Below are positions 7,686 through 18,176 of a stretch of DNA of 64,000 bases, one piece after another. The notes below the pieces were generated by a model. It worked only from the letters and a program-made list of their open reading frames with translations, did no database searches and had not been told where the DNA came from. Source of the DNA: CAVZZG01 sp963779685 (lineage in GTDB: Bacteria > Actinomycetota > Thermoleophilia > Gaiellales > F1-60-MAGs149); the NCBI GenBank assembly GCA_963779685.1, contig CAVZZG010000003.1, positions 496,001 to 560,000 of the forward strand, written 5' to 3'. Position 1 is the stretch's first letter, and each line of letters starts with the position of its first letter. The position numbers were made by a program, and so were the translations under genes.

Positions 7686-10600
7686 GTGAGCGAGCGTGAC
7701 GTCCAATCCCGGCTGCAGGCGCTGAGCGGTATCGACGGACCGCAGCGCAGCCTGCGAGGCGCGATCGACTCCAAGCAGGCCTCCGTTACGGAAGACGAGA
7801 TCCAGGCCCGGATCCAGGAGGAGAGCCAGCGCCTGCTGAAGCAGGCGGAGCGCCTGCTCGCCCAGCGGGAGGCCCAGCTCGAGGCCCGCGAGCGCGCCCT
7901 GGCGGCGCACGAGGCCGGCATCGACCTCTCGGCGATCAACGCCGAAACCGTGGCCCGGGTCGGCGAGCTCGAGTCGCAGATCTCCGAACTGGAGGTGCGC
8001 GAGATGCGCCTGCAGGAGGCGCTCGAGGCCGAACGTGCCCGCGCCGGCGAGCTCGAGCACCTGCTCGGCTACGGCAGCTACGTCGCGCCCGCCGAGGATG
8101 ACAGCGGCCTGACCGATGCCCTCAAGACCGAGCTCGAGGCGCTGCAGGGGCAGATCGCCACCCGCGAACGGGAGGTCGCCCAGCTGCAGCTGGCGGCGAA
8201 GTCCGCGGATGAACGGCGCGGCGAGCTCGAACGGGTGCTGGCCGACGTCCGGGCAGACGCCGCGCGCAAGGTCGACCCCGACGACATGCGCCAGCGCATG
8301 GCGCAGCTCGAGAAGCAGGCCAAGGCGGCCGGCGACCTCGAGCGTCGCGCCGAGGAGCTCGAGGCACAGCTGGCCGCGGCGGGCTCGGCCGACGGCGCCG
8401 ATCCGCGCGTGGCTGCCCTCGAGGCCGAGCTCGCCGCGCTCCGCGAAGCGGCCGGCACGACCGGCGACGGCCAGGCGCTCGCGCTGGGCGAGGAGGTCGC
8501 CCGGCTGCAGGCGGAGCTGGCCGAGGCCCGCGCCGCCGTGCTGGCGGCCGAGGGCGCGGCGGCCGCGGCGGCCGCTGGCGCGGGCGACAAGGAGCAGGCC
8601 GATGGCCGGATCGCGATCCTCGAGGAGGCGCTGTTCAAGCTGCAGCTCGACATCGAGCAGCGACCTACGCCCGAGGCGCTCGAGGAGCTGCGGGCGCGCG
8701 TCGGCGAGCTGGAGGGCGAGCTCAAGGAAGCGTGGACATCCGCCGGCGAGCTGACCGACGAGGCCGACCGCAGATCGACGGAGGCCGAGGCCCGTGCGGC
8801 TGCGGCCGAGGCTGCCATCGAGGAGTTGCGCAAGGCCGGGGTCGACGCGGCCGACGTCGCGGTGCGACTGGCGGCCGCGGAGGCCGAGCTCGCGAACGCC
8901 GTCGCCACGGCAGAGCACCAGGCGGCAGCCGTCGCCGAGGCCGTCGGTCGCGGCGAGACTCTGGGACAGGAGATCGCGGCCCTGCGCGACGAGCTCGCCG
9001 CGCGTCCCGACCCGGCCGAGGTCGCGGCACTCGCAGCAGGAGCTCGAGCTGACACGGTCGGCGCTCGCCGAGCGCCCCGGACCCGGCGGTGGTGACCCGG
9101 CTCGAGACGGAGCTCGAGCAGGCTCGCCAGGCGCTGGCCGGCGGCCCCGACCCGGCGGAGCTCGCGCGGCTGGAAGAGGCGCTCGCCACGGCCCAGGCGG
9201 ACCTGACGGCGGCCCGCGAGGACCTCGCCGGCCGCCCGGAGCCGGCGGACGTCGCACGCCTGGAAGAGGCGCTGGCGACCGCCCAGACCGGCCTCACCGC
9301 GGCGCACGAGGACCTGTCGGCCCGTCCCGACCCTGCCGAGATCGCACGGCTCGAGGAAGCCCTCGCTGCCGCCCAGGTCGAGCTCGCGGCCGCGCAGCAG
9401 GACCTGTCCGGCCGTCCCGATCCGGCCGACATCGTGCGCCTCGAGGAGGCTCTGGCGAGCGCCCGGTCGGAGCTCGAAGCTGCCCGCGAGGACCTCGCCG
9501 GGCGCCCGGACCCTGCGCTCGTCACGGAACTCGAGGCGGCACTGGCCGCGGCCCGCGCGGAGGTTGCCAGCCGGCCCGACCCGGCCGACGTGAAGGCGCG
9601 GGAGGCGGAGCTCGCCGACGAGGTCGAGGCTGCCAGGCGCCGCAGCGACGAGGCTCGGGCAGAGGTGGAGGAGCTCGCGGCGCGGCTGACCGGGCTCGAG
9701 GCCGATCTGGTCAAGGCCCGATCGGCGACCGAGGACCAGATCGCCGCCGCGACCGTGGAAGGCGCCACCGCACTGGCCGAGGCGCAGCGCGTGATCGAGG
9801 AGCGGCAGGTCGAGATCGCCGCGTTGCAGCGCGATCTCGAGACCGCGCAGAGCGGCGCTGCGGAGGCCAACGACCGCGCGAAGGAGCTCGAGGGGGCGCT
9901 GCTCAGCGCCCGGAACGAGGCGATCGAGCTCGAGGACGTCATGCAGCGCCTGCGCCAGCAGGTGGCCGAGCGGGTCGACCCGGCCGAGGCGAGGCGCGAC
10001 CTCGAGGCCGCCGAGGGCCGGCTGCTCGAGGTCGTCGAGGAGCTGCAGCGCATCTCGGCAGAGCGCGACACGATCCGCCGCCGCGCCGACGACCTGTCCG
10101 AGGAGCTCGCCCGGGGCCAGGAGGATCGCGCGCGCCAGCAGGAACTGGAGGCCGAGCTCGCCGCGGCCCGGGCCGAGGTCGCGCAGCTGACCCAGGCCGT
10201 CGGCCAGGCGGAGCTGCTGTCCCGCGAGCTGGAGACGGCGCGCGACGAGCTCGCCACGAGGCCGGATCCGCAGGAGGTCGAGCGGCTCCTGAGCGCGGTG
10301 CAGGTCGAGGCGCAGGCCGCCGCGCGCCGCGTGATCGAGCTGGAGTCGGCGGCGGCCGCGGCTGCCGCAGAGACGAGCCGCATGCTGGCGGAGCGCAACC
10401 GCGTCGCCGAGGAGGCCGAGGCCGCAGCGACCGCCGTCCATGCAGAGCTGCGGAGCGTGACCGAGCAACTGGAGGCGCTGCGAACCGAGCGCGAGGCGCT
10501 CGCGGCCGAGGTCGGGCGGCGCATCGACCCCTCCGAGGCCGAGGCGCGGCTGGCAGAGGTGGCGAACCGGGCCGATGCCGCCGATGCCCGGGCCGCGGAG

Positions 10601-13583
10601 CTCGACCGGCAGCTGGCGGCCGCGCAGGCAGCAGGCGAGGCACTCCGCGCGGAGAGCGAGGCGCGCGTCGCCACGGCCGAGCGAGCAGCTGCGCGAGGCC
10701 CAGCGGGCGCTCGCCGACGTGCGCTCCGAGGCCGAGCGGCTGGGTGTCGAGGTCGCCAGCCGGCCCGAGCCGACGGCCGTCGAGGCCCAGACGTCCGCCC
10801 TGACCGAGCGCGCCCTGGAGGCCGAGCAGCGGACGGCGGAGCTGGAGCGGGCCGTGGCCGCTGCCGAGTCGGCGGCCGAGGAAGCACGTGCCGCACTGGG
10901 CCAGCGGGAGACGGAGGCGGCGCAGCGCATCCGGGAGCTCGAAACGGCCGTGGAAGGCCTCCGCCTGGAGTCCGACGGGCTGCGGGCCGACCTCGCCGAC
11001 CGGCCCGAGCCGGCCGCGGTCGAGGCGCGCGTCGCGGAGGTCGAGCGGCGAGTCGAGGCAGCGGAATCGCGGGCGCGGTCGCTCGAGGCCGAGCTCGAGC
11101 TGGCCCGCTCCGAGGCAGAGGAGCTGCGGCGAGACGTCGAGCGCCGCCCCGACCCGGAGGAGGTCGAGGCCGCCAGGCAGCGGCTCGACGAGGCGGCGGC
11201 CCGCGCGGTCGACCTCGAATCCGAGCTGGCGTCCGTTCGCGACGACCTCACGGCGGCCGCGCGTCAGGCGCAGGAGGCCCGGGTCGCGGCGGGCGAGGCG
11301 AGGATCTCGGCTGACGCCCTGCTCGAAGAGGTGGAGTCGCTGCGCTCCGACGCCGACCGGACGCGCACCGAGCTCGAGCAGCAGGTCGCGTCCGCCGAGA
11401 CGCGGGTGGAGGAGCTCGCCACCGCCCGTCAGACTCTCGAGGAGCAGCTGAACGAGGCGTCGGTGCGTGCCGTCGGCCTCGAGCAGGAGCTCGGCCGCAC
11501 GCGGAAGGAGGCGGATGCGCTCCGCGCCGAGCTGGAGACGCGGCCGGACCCGAAGGTCGTCAAGCGCGAGCTCAAGGCAGCCGAGGATCGGGCCCTCGAT
11601 ATCGAACGGGCTCTCGAGGAGATGCGCACGAGCGCCGGCGACATGCGGGCAGCGGCCGAGGCCGCGCTGGCCGACGCCGAACGCGCCCGCGACGAGCTTC
11701 ACGCCGACCTCGAAGCCGCCAGGGCCGACGCCGGCAGCGCTCGGGGCGAGCTCGCGACGGCGCGCGAGGAGGTGGATCGCCTCCGCGGCGAGACGACGCA
11801 GTTGGAGACGGCGTCGGCCGCGGCCCACGCCGATGCCGAGACCCGCCTTGCCGAGCTGTCTGCGGCGCGGGACGAGGTGGATCGCCTGCGCGGCGAGACG
11901 AAGCAGCTGGAGAAGGCCTCGGCCGAAGCCCGCGCAGAGGTCGAGAACCGGCTCGGCGAGCTGTCGACGGCACGCGCGGAACTCGATCTCCTGCGCAACG
12001 AGACCCGTCAGCTGGAGGAAGCCGCTGCCGCTGCGCGCAAGGATGCGGAGAACCGGCTGGGCGAGCTCGAGTCGGCGCTCGGGGACGCGCGAGCGGCGGC
12101 CGAGGACGCCGGCGCCGCGCGGTCGCAGGCCGAGGCGCTGGTCGACGAGATGGAGCGCACGATCGCCGAGCTGCGCGCGACCGTCGGCCACGCCGACGCC
12201 CGCGCCACCAAGGCCGCCGAAGAGGTCGAAGAGCTCCGCGCGGCCCGCGCCGCGAGCGAGGGCGAGGCGCGGACGCTCCGCGAGGAGCTGCAGGCAGCGC
12301 GCGACCGGCTCCTGACGGCCGAGAGCGACGCCCGCGTCGCCGCCGAGCTCGCGAACCGGGTGACGACGCTCGAGGCCGACCTGAAGGGTGCCGTCGAAGT
12401 TCGCGAGACGGCACGGACGGACGCCACCCGACGGGCCGCCCAACTCGCCCAGGTCGAGGCCGAGCTGACCGCGGCGCGCGCCGAGGCCCGCGAGCGCGCC
12501 GTGGGCCTCGAGGAGCGCGCGAGGATCGCCGAGGGACGCATCACCGAGCTCGAGAGCGAGCTCGCGACGGCGCGGGCCGGCGGCGGCGCCGGCGACGGGG
12601 CCGAGACCAGCCGGCGCGCCGTCGAGCTGGAGCTGAGGGTCGGGACGCTGCTCGAGCGCGAGGCCGCGGACCAGCAGCACATCGCCGCGCTCCGGGCCGA
12701 GCTCGAGGCGCTCCGGGGCCAGGACGCCATCCGGGCCGGCACCGCGGCCGAGGTCTCGGGCCGCGAGCAGGAGCTGGCCGAACAGGAGGCCCGCCTGAAG
12801 CAGGAACTTGCCGCGCTCGACGCGCGCAGCGAGGAGATCCGCGCGCTCGTCGCCGAACAGCGCGCGCTGGAGCAGGCCGTGATCGAAGACCGCCGGGCCA
12901 TCGAGGCCGAGCGGGCCCGCATCCAGGCCCGCGAGAAGGAACTGGACGAGCTCGGCCGGTCGCTCGACGAGCGCCAGCGAGCGGGCGTCACGGTGGTGCG
13001 GTCGGACCTCGAACGCCGCGAGGTCGAGCTGACGACCATCGCCGAGTCCCTGGCCCGGCGCCGGGAGGAGATGCGGCGGCTCGACGAGTCGCTGGCGGCG
13101 CGCGAGCGCCAGGTCGACCGCCGCGCAACGGATCTCGAGCACCGCGCCGACGACGTCAAGCACCGTGAGGACGACCTCGACCGGGCCGAGCGCAAGATCT
13201 CCCAGATGAAGGCGGCGCTCGAACGCGCCGAGGCGATCGCCGGCGAGCCCATCGAGCTGCCGGAGGATGACGACTCCAGCACGGTGCAGACGTGGCTCGA
13301 CCGGCGTCGGAAGAAGCAGGCGACCTTCGATGCCCGCCAGGCCGATCTCGAGCGTCGCGAGAACTCGGTGCGGGAGCTCGAGGCGCGGCTGCAGCAGCTC
13401 GAGGAGAGCCTCCTGCGCAAGGAGGCGGACCTCTCCGCGTTCGCGGAGATGCTCCAGCAGAGCCTGACGCAGGCCGAGGCGGCCGCACTGTCGGAGGCAC
13501 GCCAGCGAACACCGGCCGAAGAGGATCCCACCCAGCGCCTGCGGTTCTGGACGCGGGATTCGGCCTCCGGTGCCGGCGGCTGA
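7686..13583 (+). CDS. Giant Ala/Glu/Arg-rich coiled-coil protein, interrupted by three frameshifts
   Basis: A continuous coiled-coil coding signal runs for about 5.9 kb but changes frame three times. It shifts near 9033 and again near 9078, where CGCCCCGGACCC looks like CGCCCCGACCC with an extra G. It shifts again near 10682, where GAGCGAGC looks like a small duplication. Joined, it would be about 1,960 residues with no membrane segment: a helical N-terminus (VSERDVQSRLQALSG), blocks of repeats containing RPDPA, and a C-terminal helix bundle ending RLRFWTRDSASGAGG. GTG 7686, with GAGG just upstream, is preferred over ATG 7671. All heptad-rich frames are stop-free across the breaks, so the indels are recent or artefactual. 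Likely a structural, SMC-like or polarity/filament scaffold; true function unknown. Confidence 0.65.
9140..9571 (+). repeat. 90-bp tandem repeats encoding 30-residue coiled-coil units
   Basis: Four consecutive 30-residue units of the form xRPDPAxxxRLEEALAxAQ plus ten residues ending EDLS or EDLA, then a 24-residue partial unit. The RPDPA turn punctuates helices, so the product would be a string of short coiled coils. One of the frameshifts lies just upstream of this array. Confidence 0.75.
11757..12071 (+). repeat. 105-bp tandem repeats encoding 35-residue coiled-coil units
   Basis: Three consecutive 35-residue units: TAREEVDRLRGETTQLETAS..., AARDEVDRLRGETKQLEKAS..., TARAELDLLRNETRQLEEAA..., each ending RLxELS/E. 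A second repeat family in the same protein, five heptads long per unit. Confidence 0.75.
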
Positions 13584-13620
13584 CGGCTCGCGTCAGCGCT
13601 GATCGCGTACCCTCACCGCC

Positions 13621-14373
13621 GTGCCGTTCGCGGTCATCACCGGCGGGTCGTCGGGCATCGGGCTCGCGCTGGCGCGGCGGCTGGCAGCGCGGGGCTTCGA
13701 CGTCGCGCTGGTGGCACGTGGCGAGGCGCGTCTCGACAGCGCGGTCGCGGAGATCGGCGCCCGGGCAGTCGCCATCTGCGTCGACGTGGGCGAGCCGGGC
13801 GCGGGCGAGCGCATCGCGCTTGCGGTGCGCGACGCCGGCCGGACGGCCGTCGATCTCCTGGTCTGCAACGCGGGCATTCCCGGCCGGCTCTCGGCGCTGA
13901 CGACGGACGAGCAGACCGCCCGGTCGGTGATGGACGTCAACTACATCGGCATGCTGTCCGTCACCCGCGCCCTGTGGCCGGAACTGCGTGCGGCGCGGGG
14001 GAGGGTGGTGAACGTCGTGTCCGTGGCCGGCACGGTGGCGCTGGGCGCATCCGCACCGTACGCCGCGTCCAAGCACGCCGCGATCGCGTGGTCGCGCTCG
14101 CTGGCGGCGGTGGCGCCGGCGGAGGGCGTCCGCGTGCTGACCGTGAACCCCGGGCCGGTGGCGACCGAGGGGTTCCCGCAGGCGAAGATCCTCGCCGATC
14201 GCCGGCTCCGCCGGTTCGTGATCACCGCAGATGCCTGTGCCGACGCCATCCTCCGCGGCCTCGACCACGGCCGGACCGAGATCTTCGTGCCGCACTGGTG
14301 GCGGGCCGCGGCGCTGGTCGGCGCCCTCGCACCCGGTACGACGGCCCGTCTGGCGGGCCGGATCAAGCGGTAG
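13621..14373 (+). CDS. Short-chain dehydrogenase/reductase
   Basis: A cytosolic NAD(P)-dependent oxidoreductase of the SDR superfamily, 250 residues from GTG 13621. The Rossmann nucleotide motif TGGSSGIG is at residues 7-14, NAG follows strand 4 (LLVCNAG), and the catalytic YAASK with an upstream Ser (VVSVAG) is present. Binding of NADP rather than NAD is suggested by the Arg after strand 2 (VARGEARL), which is weak evidence. The C-terminus carries a Trp/Arg-rich tail (PHWWRAAALVGALAP) common in SDRs acting on lipid-like substrates. It stands alone, 37 bases after the coiled-coil gene and convergent with a hydrolase. Substrate unknown. Confidence 0.8.
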   Translation: MPFAVITGGSSGIGLALARRLAARGFDVALVARGEARLDSAVAEIGARAVAICVDVGEPGAGERIALAVRDAGRTAVDLLVCNAGIPGRLSALTTDEQTARSVMDVNYIGMLSVTRALWPELRAARGRVVNVVSVAGTVALGASAPYAASKHAAIAWSRSLAAVAPAEGVRVLTVNPGPVATEGFPQAKILADRRLRRFVITADACADAILRGLDHGRTEIFVPHWWRAAALVGALAPGTTARLAGRIKR

Positions 14374-14383
14374 CGACGGGGGA

Positions 14384-15163
14384 CTACATCGCCGTCAGAA
14401 AGGCCAGCACGACCTCGTCGAAAGCGGCCGGTCGTTCCAGGCTCGGCAGGTGAGCCGAGCCGGCGATGGGCACGTGCCGCGCGCCCGCGATCGTCGCCAC
14501 CAGGTGCTCGGCGATGACCGCGCCGTCCGGTTGGTCGAGTTCGCCGCTGAGGGCGAGGACCGGCACGGCGATCTCGGACAGGCGCTGCTCGAAGCCGTCG
14601 GCGAGCGCGACCAGGTCGAGCTCATCCCAGAACGGCACCTGGAGTGCGAACGCCTGGCGCTGCATGTCGCCGACGAGCGCGACCAGCGCCGGATCGACGT
14701 CACTCAGCGATCGGGTCGGCCCGGCCAGCCACGTCTCGAGGTTCGCCTGCACCGCCGCGTCCAGGTCGCCGCGCTTGATGGCGGCGTCCTCCGCGTCGCC
14801 GAAGGCGCGGACGGCCTCCGACCACTCGTGATCGGGGACGGCGCCTGCTGCGAGCACGACTGCCCGGACGAGGTCGGGGCGGGCGACCGTCAGCTCGAGC
14901 GCGACCGCGCCCCCGAACGAGGCGCCCACGACGACGGCGGGGCCGGCGCCGAGCTCGTCCAGCAACCGTGCCGCCTCGGCCGCGGGCCGAAGCAGTGCAT
15001 CGGCCGGCACCGGCGTGCGCCCGAACCCGGGCAGATCGCAGCGCACGAGCCGGAACGTGCCGGCCCACGTCCGCCACTGCGGCTCCCACATGCGCGCGTC
15101 GGCGATGCCGGCATGGAGAAGGAGCAGTGGGGGCCCCGACCCGGTCTGCTCGTGCCACATCAT
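14384..15163 (-). CDS. Alpha/beta-hydrolase
   Basis: A 259-residue alpha/beta-hydrolase-fold protein without a signal peptide. LLLLHAG supplies the oxyanion-hole strand. GASFGG is the nucleophile elbow (G-x-S-x-G) with Ser as nucleophile. LALSGELDQPDG provides the acid Asp, and GSAHLPSLERP the catalytic His. ATG 15163 overlaps the stop of the endonuclease IV gene as ATGA, so the two are translationally coupled. Substrate cannot be deduced; the family includes esterases, lactonases and haloperoxidase-like enzymes. Confidence 0.8.
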   Translation of the reverse strand: MMWHEQTGSGPPLLLLHAGIADARMWEPQWRTWAGTFRLVRCDLPGFGRTPVPADALLRPAAEAARLLDELGAGPAVVVGASFGGAVALELTVARPDLVRAVVLAAGAVPDHEWSEAVRAFGDAEDAAIKRGDLDAAVQANLETWLAGPTRSLSDVDPALVALVGDMQRQAFALQVPFWDELDLVALADGFEQRLSEIAVPVLALSGELDQPDGAVIAEHLVATIAGARHVPIAGSAHLPSLERPAAFDEVVLAFLTAM

Positions 15164-16017
15164 CCTGCGCGCGCCTCGAGGCCGGCCACGTGCACGCGCC
15201 GGAGCCGGTCGACCTCGGCCCGATCGGAGCCGCGGCCCTCGGGGCCCGGTGTCTCGAGGATGGCGGGCAGATGCTGGAGGGCCGGGTGGGAGAGGAACAC
15301 GCCCATCCCCATGCCCATCTCCCCCTCGAGCATGTTGGCGTGGCGATCCCGGTTCGAGCCGAGGGTCGCGGCCGCGTCGTTGACGTGGAGGGCGCGCACC
15401 CGGCCGAGGCCGACGTCGCCGTCGACGGACGCGAGGAACCGGTCGACCACGACCGCGTCGCAGAGGTCGACACCGCTGACGTACAGGTGGCAGGTGTCGA
15501 GACACAGGCCGATCCGGGGATGGCCGGCGGCGTGGATCACGGCAGCGAGTTCCGACACGTCCCTGCCGATGGTATCGCCCGCGCCGGCGGAGTTCTCGAG
15601 CAGCAGCCACCGGTCGGGTGCCAGAAGCGCGCACGCGTCCTCGAGGGCGGCCTGGATGCGTGGCATGGCATCGGCAAGCCCCCGGCCGAGGTGCGAGCCG
15701 ACGTGGAACACGACGTCGGCTCCGATCGCCGCCGCCACCCCGGTGGTGTGCGAGAGGGCGGCGACGGACTTGGCGTAGACCTCCTCGTCCGGCGAGGCGA
15801 GGTTGATGAAGTAGATCGCGTGGCAGAGGCTGTAGGCGATCCCGGCCTCGGCGGCACGCGACGCGAACGCCTCCAGGTCGGCCGGTGCGTGGCTGGTCGG
15901 CCGCCACTGCCGACTGCTCTGGGTGAAGATCTGGAGCGCGTCGCAGCCGAGCTCGACGGCCCGGTCGATCGCGTTGAGGATCCCTCCGGCGGCCGAGACG
16001 TGAGCGCCGTACAGCAC
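15160..16017 (-). CDS. nfo: Endonuclease IV (apurinic/apyrimidinic endonuclease)
   Basis: Cleaves 5' of abasic sites in base excision repair. The 285-residue protein shows the family's metal-binding landmarks: GAHVSAAGG at the N-terminus, HAIYFINLASPDE, FHVGSHLG, WLLLENSAGAGD, GLCLDTCHLYVSG, HVNDAAATLGSNRDRH and ILETPGPE. The extended RDRH loop is slightly altered (RHANMLEGEMG versus the usual RHxxIGxGxIG) but the His is kept. It starts at GTG 16017, only 22 bases from the divergent gltX start, so the two genes share an extremely short promoter region. A downstream hydrolase is coupled to it. Confidence 0.9.
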   Translation of the reverse strand: MLYGAHVSAAGGILNAIDRAVELGCDALQIFTQSSRQWRPTSHAPADLEAFASRAAEAGIAYSLCHAIYFINLASPDEEVYAKSVAALSHTTGVAAAIGADVVFHVGSHLGRGLADAMPRIQAALEDACALLAPDRWLLLENSAGAGDTIGRDVSELAAVIHAAGHPRIGLCLDTCHLYVSGVDLCDAVVVDRFLASVDGDVGLGRVRALHVNDAAATLGSNRDRHANMLEGEMGMGMGVFLSHPALQHLPAILETPGPEGRGSDRAEVDRLRRVHVAGLEARAG

Positions 16018-16039
16018 GGTCGCGTACAGTACCCGGCCG

Positions 16040-17485
16040 ATGACCGTGCGGGTCCGGTTTTGCCCCTCGCCGACCGGCTACCTCCACGTCGGCGGCGTCC
16101 GGACGGCCCTGTACAACTGGCTCTTCGCCCGGCACGTGGGCGGGATCGCGGTGCTCCGGATCGAGGACACCGACACCGGCCGTGAGGTCGAGGGCGCGAT
16201 CGAGCAGATCCAGCGGTCGCTGGAATGGCTGGGGCTCGACTTCGACGAGTCGCCGGCGGCCGGCGGCGCGTACGGGCCCTACCTCCAGAGCGAGCGGCTC
16301 GACCTCTACCGATCGCTGGTCGACCGGCTGATCGCGGCCGGCATGGCATACCCCTGCTACCAGTCCGCCGACGAGCTGGAGGCGGCCCGGGCCGCGGCGC
16401 GCGACACCGATGACCCGGCGGCGCCGACCCGCGCCCACCGCGAGCTGACGGCCGGCCAGGTGGCGCAGTTCGCGGCCGAGGGCCGGATCCCGGTGATCCG
16501 GTTCCGGATGCCGCTCGACGGCGCGACCGAGGTGACCGACCTCGTGCGCGGCACCGTCAGGTGGGAGCACCGGCTGCTCGGCGATCACGTGCTGGTCAAG
16601 GCCGACGGGATGCCGACCTATCAGCTCGCCAACCCGGCCGACGACATGCTCCAGGGCATGACGCACGTCATCCGTGGCGACGATCTGCTGTCATCGACCC
16701 CGCGCCAGAAGATCCTGATCGAGGCGCTGGGCGGCAGCTACCCGCTCACCGCCCACCTCCCGCAGATTCTCGGCCACGACCGGAAGCGGCTGTCGAAGCG
16801 CCACGGGGCCGCTTCCGTCGAGGACTTCCGCGCCGCGGGGATCATCCCCGAGGCCCTGGTCAACTACCTGGCGCTGGTCGGCTGGAGCTACGACGAGAGC
16901 ACGGAGATCATGAGCGTGGCGGAACTCGTGGAGCGATTCACGCTGGAGCGCGTCAACACGGCGCCGGGGATCTTCGACACCGAGAAGCTGCAGTGGATGA
17001 ACGGCGTGTACCTCCGGGGCCTCGAGAGCGCTGACTACGGCCGTCGCCTGCGCGCGTTCCTGGCCGAGCGGGGATCGCCGCTCGCGGGCAGGAGCGAGCT
17101 CGAGACCGCGGTGCCGCTGGTGCAGGACAAGATCGCGAGCCTGGCGGAGTTCGAGCCCTTCGCAGGCTTCCTCTTCACGCCGGTGGTCTACGACGAGGCG
17201 TCCTGGGAGGCGCTGGCGGCGACGCCGCAGGCTGACGCGCTGCTCGGCGCCATGGCCCGTGCGCTGGAGGAGCTCGCGACCTGGGACGCCGCAGCCGTGG
17301 AGGCGGCGCTGCGGAGCGTCGCCGAAGCCGCAGACCTCAAGCCGCGGGTGGCGTTCCTGCCGCCCCGGGTTGCGATCTCCGGGCGCACGATCTCGCCCGG
17401 TCTGTTCGAGTCGATCGCGCTGCTGGGCCGCGACGAAGCGGTCGCCCGGCTGCACGCTGCAGCCATCCGGATCGCACGCCGGTGA
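16040..17485 (+). CDS. gltX: Glutamyl-tRNA synthetase
   Basis: Class I aminoacyl-tRNA synthetase charging tRNA-Glu, 481 residues, the usual length. The ATP-binding HIGH-type motif is PSPTGYLHVGG at residues 9-19, with His16. The second signature is KRLSKR at 249-254 (KMSKS equivalent), followed by HGA. The insert DTDTGREVEGAIEQIQRSLEWLGLDFDE is typical of bacterial GluRS. ATG 16040 has little leader because it lies 22 bases from the divergent nfo start. Confidence 0.95.
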   Translation: MTVRVRFCPSPTGYLHVGGVRTALYNWLFARHVGGIAVLRIEDTDTGREVEGAIEQIQRSLEWLGLDFDESPAAGGAYGPYLQSERLDLYRSLVDRLIAAGMAYPCYQSADELEAARAAARDTDDPAAPTRAHRELTAGQVAQFAAEGRIPVIRFRMPLDGATEVTDLVRGTVRWEHRLLGDHVLVKADGMPTYQLANPADDMLQGMTHVIRGDDLLSSTPRQKILIEALGGSYPLTAHLPQILGHDRKRLSKRHGAASVEDFRAAGIIPEALVNYLALVGWSYDESTEIMSVAELVERFTLERVNTAPGIFDTEKLQWMNGVYLRGLESADYGRRLRAFLAERGSPLAGRSELETAVPLVQDKIASLAEFEPFAGFLFTPVVYDEASWEALAATPQADALLGAMARALEELATWDAAAVEAALRSVAEAADLKPRVAFLPPRVAISGRTISPGLFESIALLGRDEAVARLHAAAIRIARR

Positions 17486-17533
17486 CTGCCGGGTAGGTTT
17501 TTGGTGAAGAACGCGGTATAACAGTGCGGTCCG

Positions 17534-18055
17534 ATGGCCGTGCAGACGCAGACCGCTCGGATCGTGGCACTGCCGGTGGAGGATCTGGTGGAGCGCGATC
17601 CCCGCGAGGTGCTCCAGCGCCGCTTGCGATTCCTGCTGGCGCTGGTGCTGTGCATCGCACTGGCCGTCAGCGCGGCGATCGCGACGGCGGTCGTCCTGCG
17701 CAGCGCGGACGGCGCCGCGTCATCGGCTCCGTCCGCGACCGCGCTCAAGCAGGCCGCTGACAGGGCATTCGCAGCGGGGAAGGCAGCCGGGTACAAGCAG
17801 GGCGTCGACGCCGGCACGGCCTCGGCCGCCAAGTCCGGCTACGCGAACGGCTACTCGGCGGGCACGAAGGCCGGCTACAAGCGGGGCTACCGGCGCGCGG
17901 AGTTCATCGGCAAGCGCGAGGGTTACACCCGGGGCGTCACCGAGACGTCGCAGAAGTACGACCAGGCTGTCAAGGACTTCACCACCCTCACCGACGACCT
18001 GAAGCGCCAGGTCGCCCGGCTCCAGCGTCAGCTCGCCGCGGCCAAGAAGCCGTGA
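17534..18055 (+). CDS. Single-pass membrane protein with a perfect GX3 repeat tract
   Basis: A 173-residue protein with a cytosolic basic N-terminus, one membrane helix at about residues 32-56 (FLLALVLCIALAVSAAIATAVVL), then an extracytoplasmic tract in which Gly recurs every fourth residue. Tetrads AAG, KAAG, YKQG, VDAG, TASA, AKSG, YANG, YSAG, TKAG, YKRG, YRRA, EFIG, KREG, YTRG follow in exact register, with Ala replacing Gly twice. The end is a coiled coil (DLKRQVARLQRQLAAAKKP). GX3 tracts occur in Yae1/Lto1 and in FliH-type proteins, where they mediate helix packing, but nothing else resembles those families. Its stop overlaps a GTG that may start the methylase. Function unknown. Confidence 0.7.
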   Translation: MAVQTQTARIVALPVEDLVERDPREVLQRRLRFLLALVLCIALAVSAAIATAVVLRSADGAASSAPSATALKQAADRAFAAGKAAGYKQGVDAGTASAAKSGYANGYSAGTKAGYKRGYRRAEFIGKREGYTRGVTETSQKYDQAVKDFTTLTDDLKRQVARLQRQLAAAKKP

Positions 18056-18176
18056 CGCCGGAAGAGGAGCGCCCGAGCGTGGGCTCCGGCGCGGGCGATA
18101 CCGTTTCGGCGTTCCCGCGTACCTGACATCGGCCGACCGGCGCCATCTCGGTGCCGTCTACACGCCGCCCGCAGAG

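Noticed and set aside
8078..11251. Long minus-strand Ser/Ala/Arg-rich ORFs opposite the coiled-coil gene
   Set aside because: Antisense of a GC-rich coiled-coil gene produces long stop-free frames; no domain, start or codon logic.
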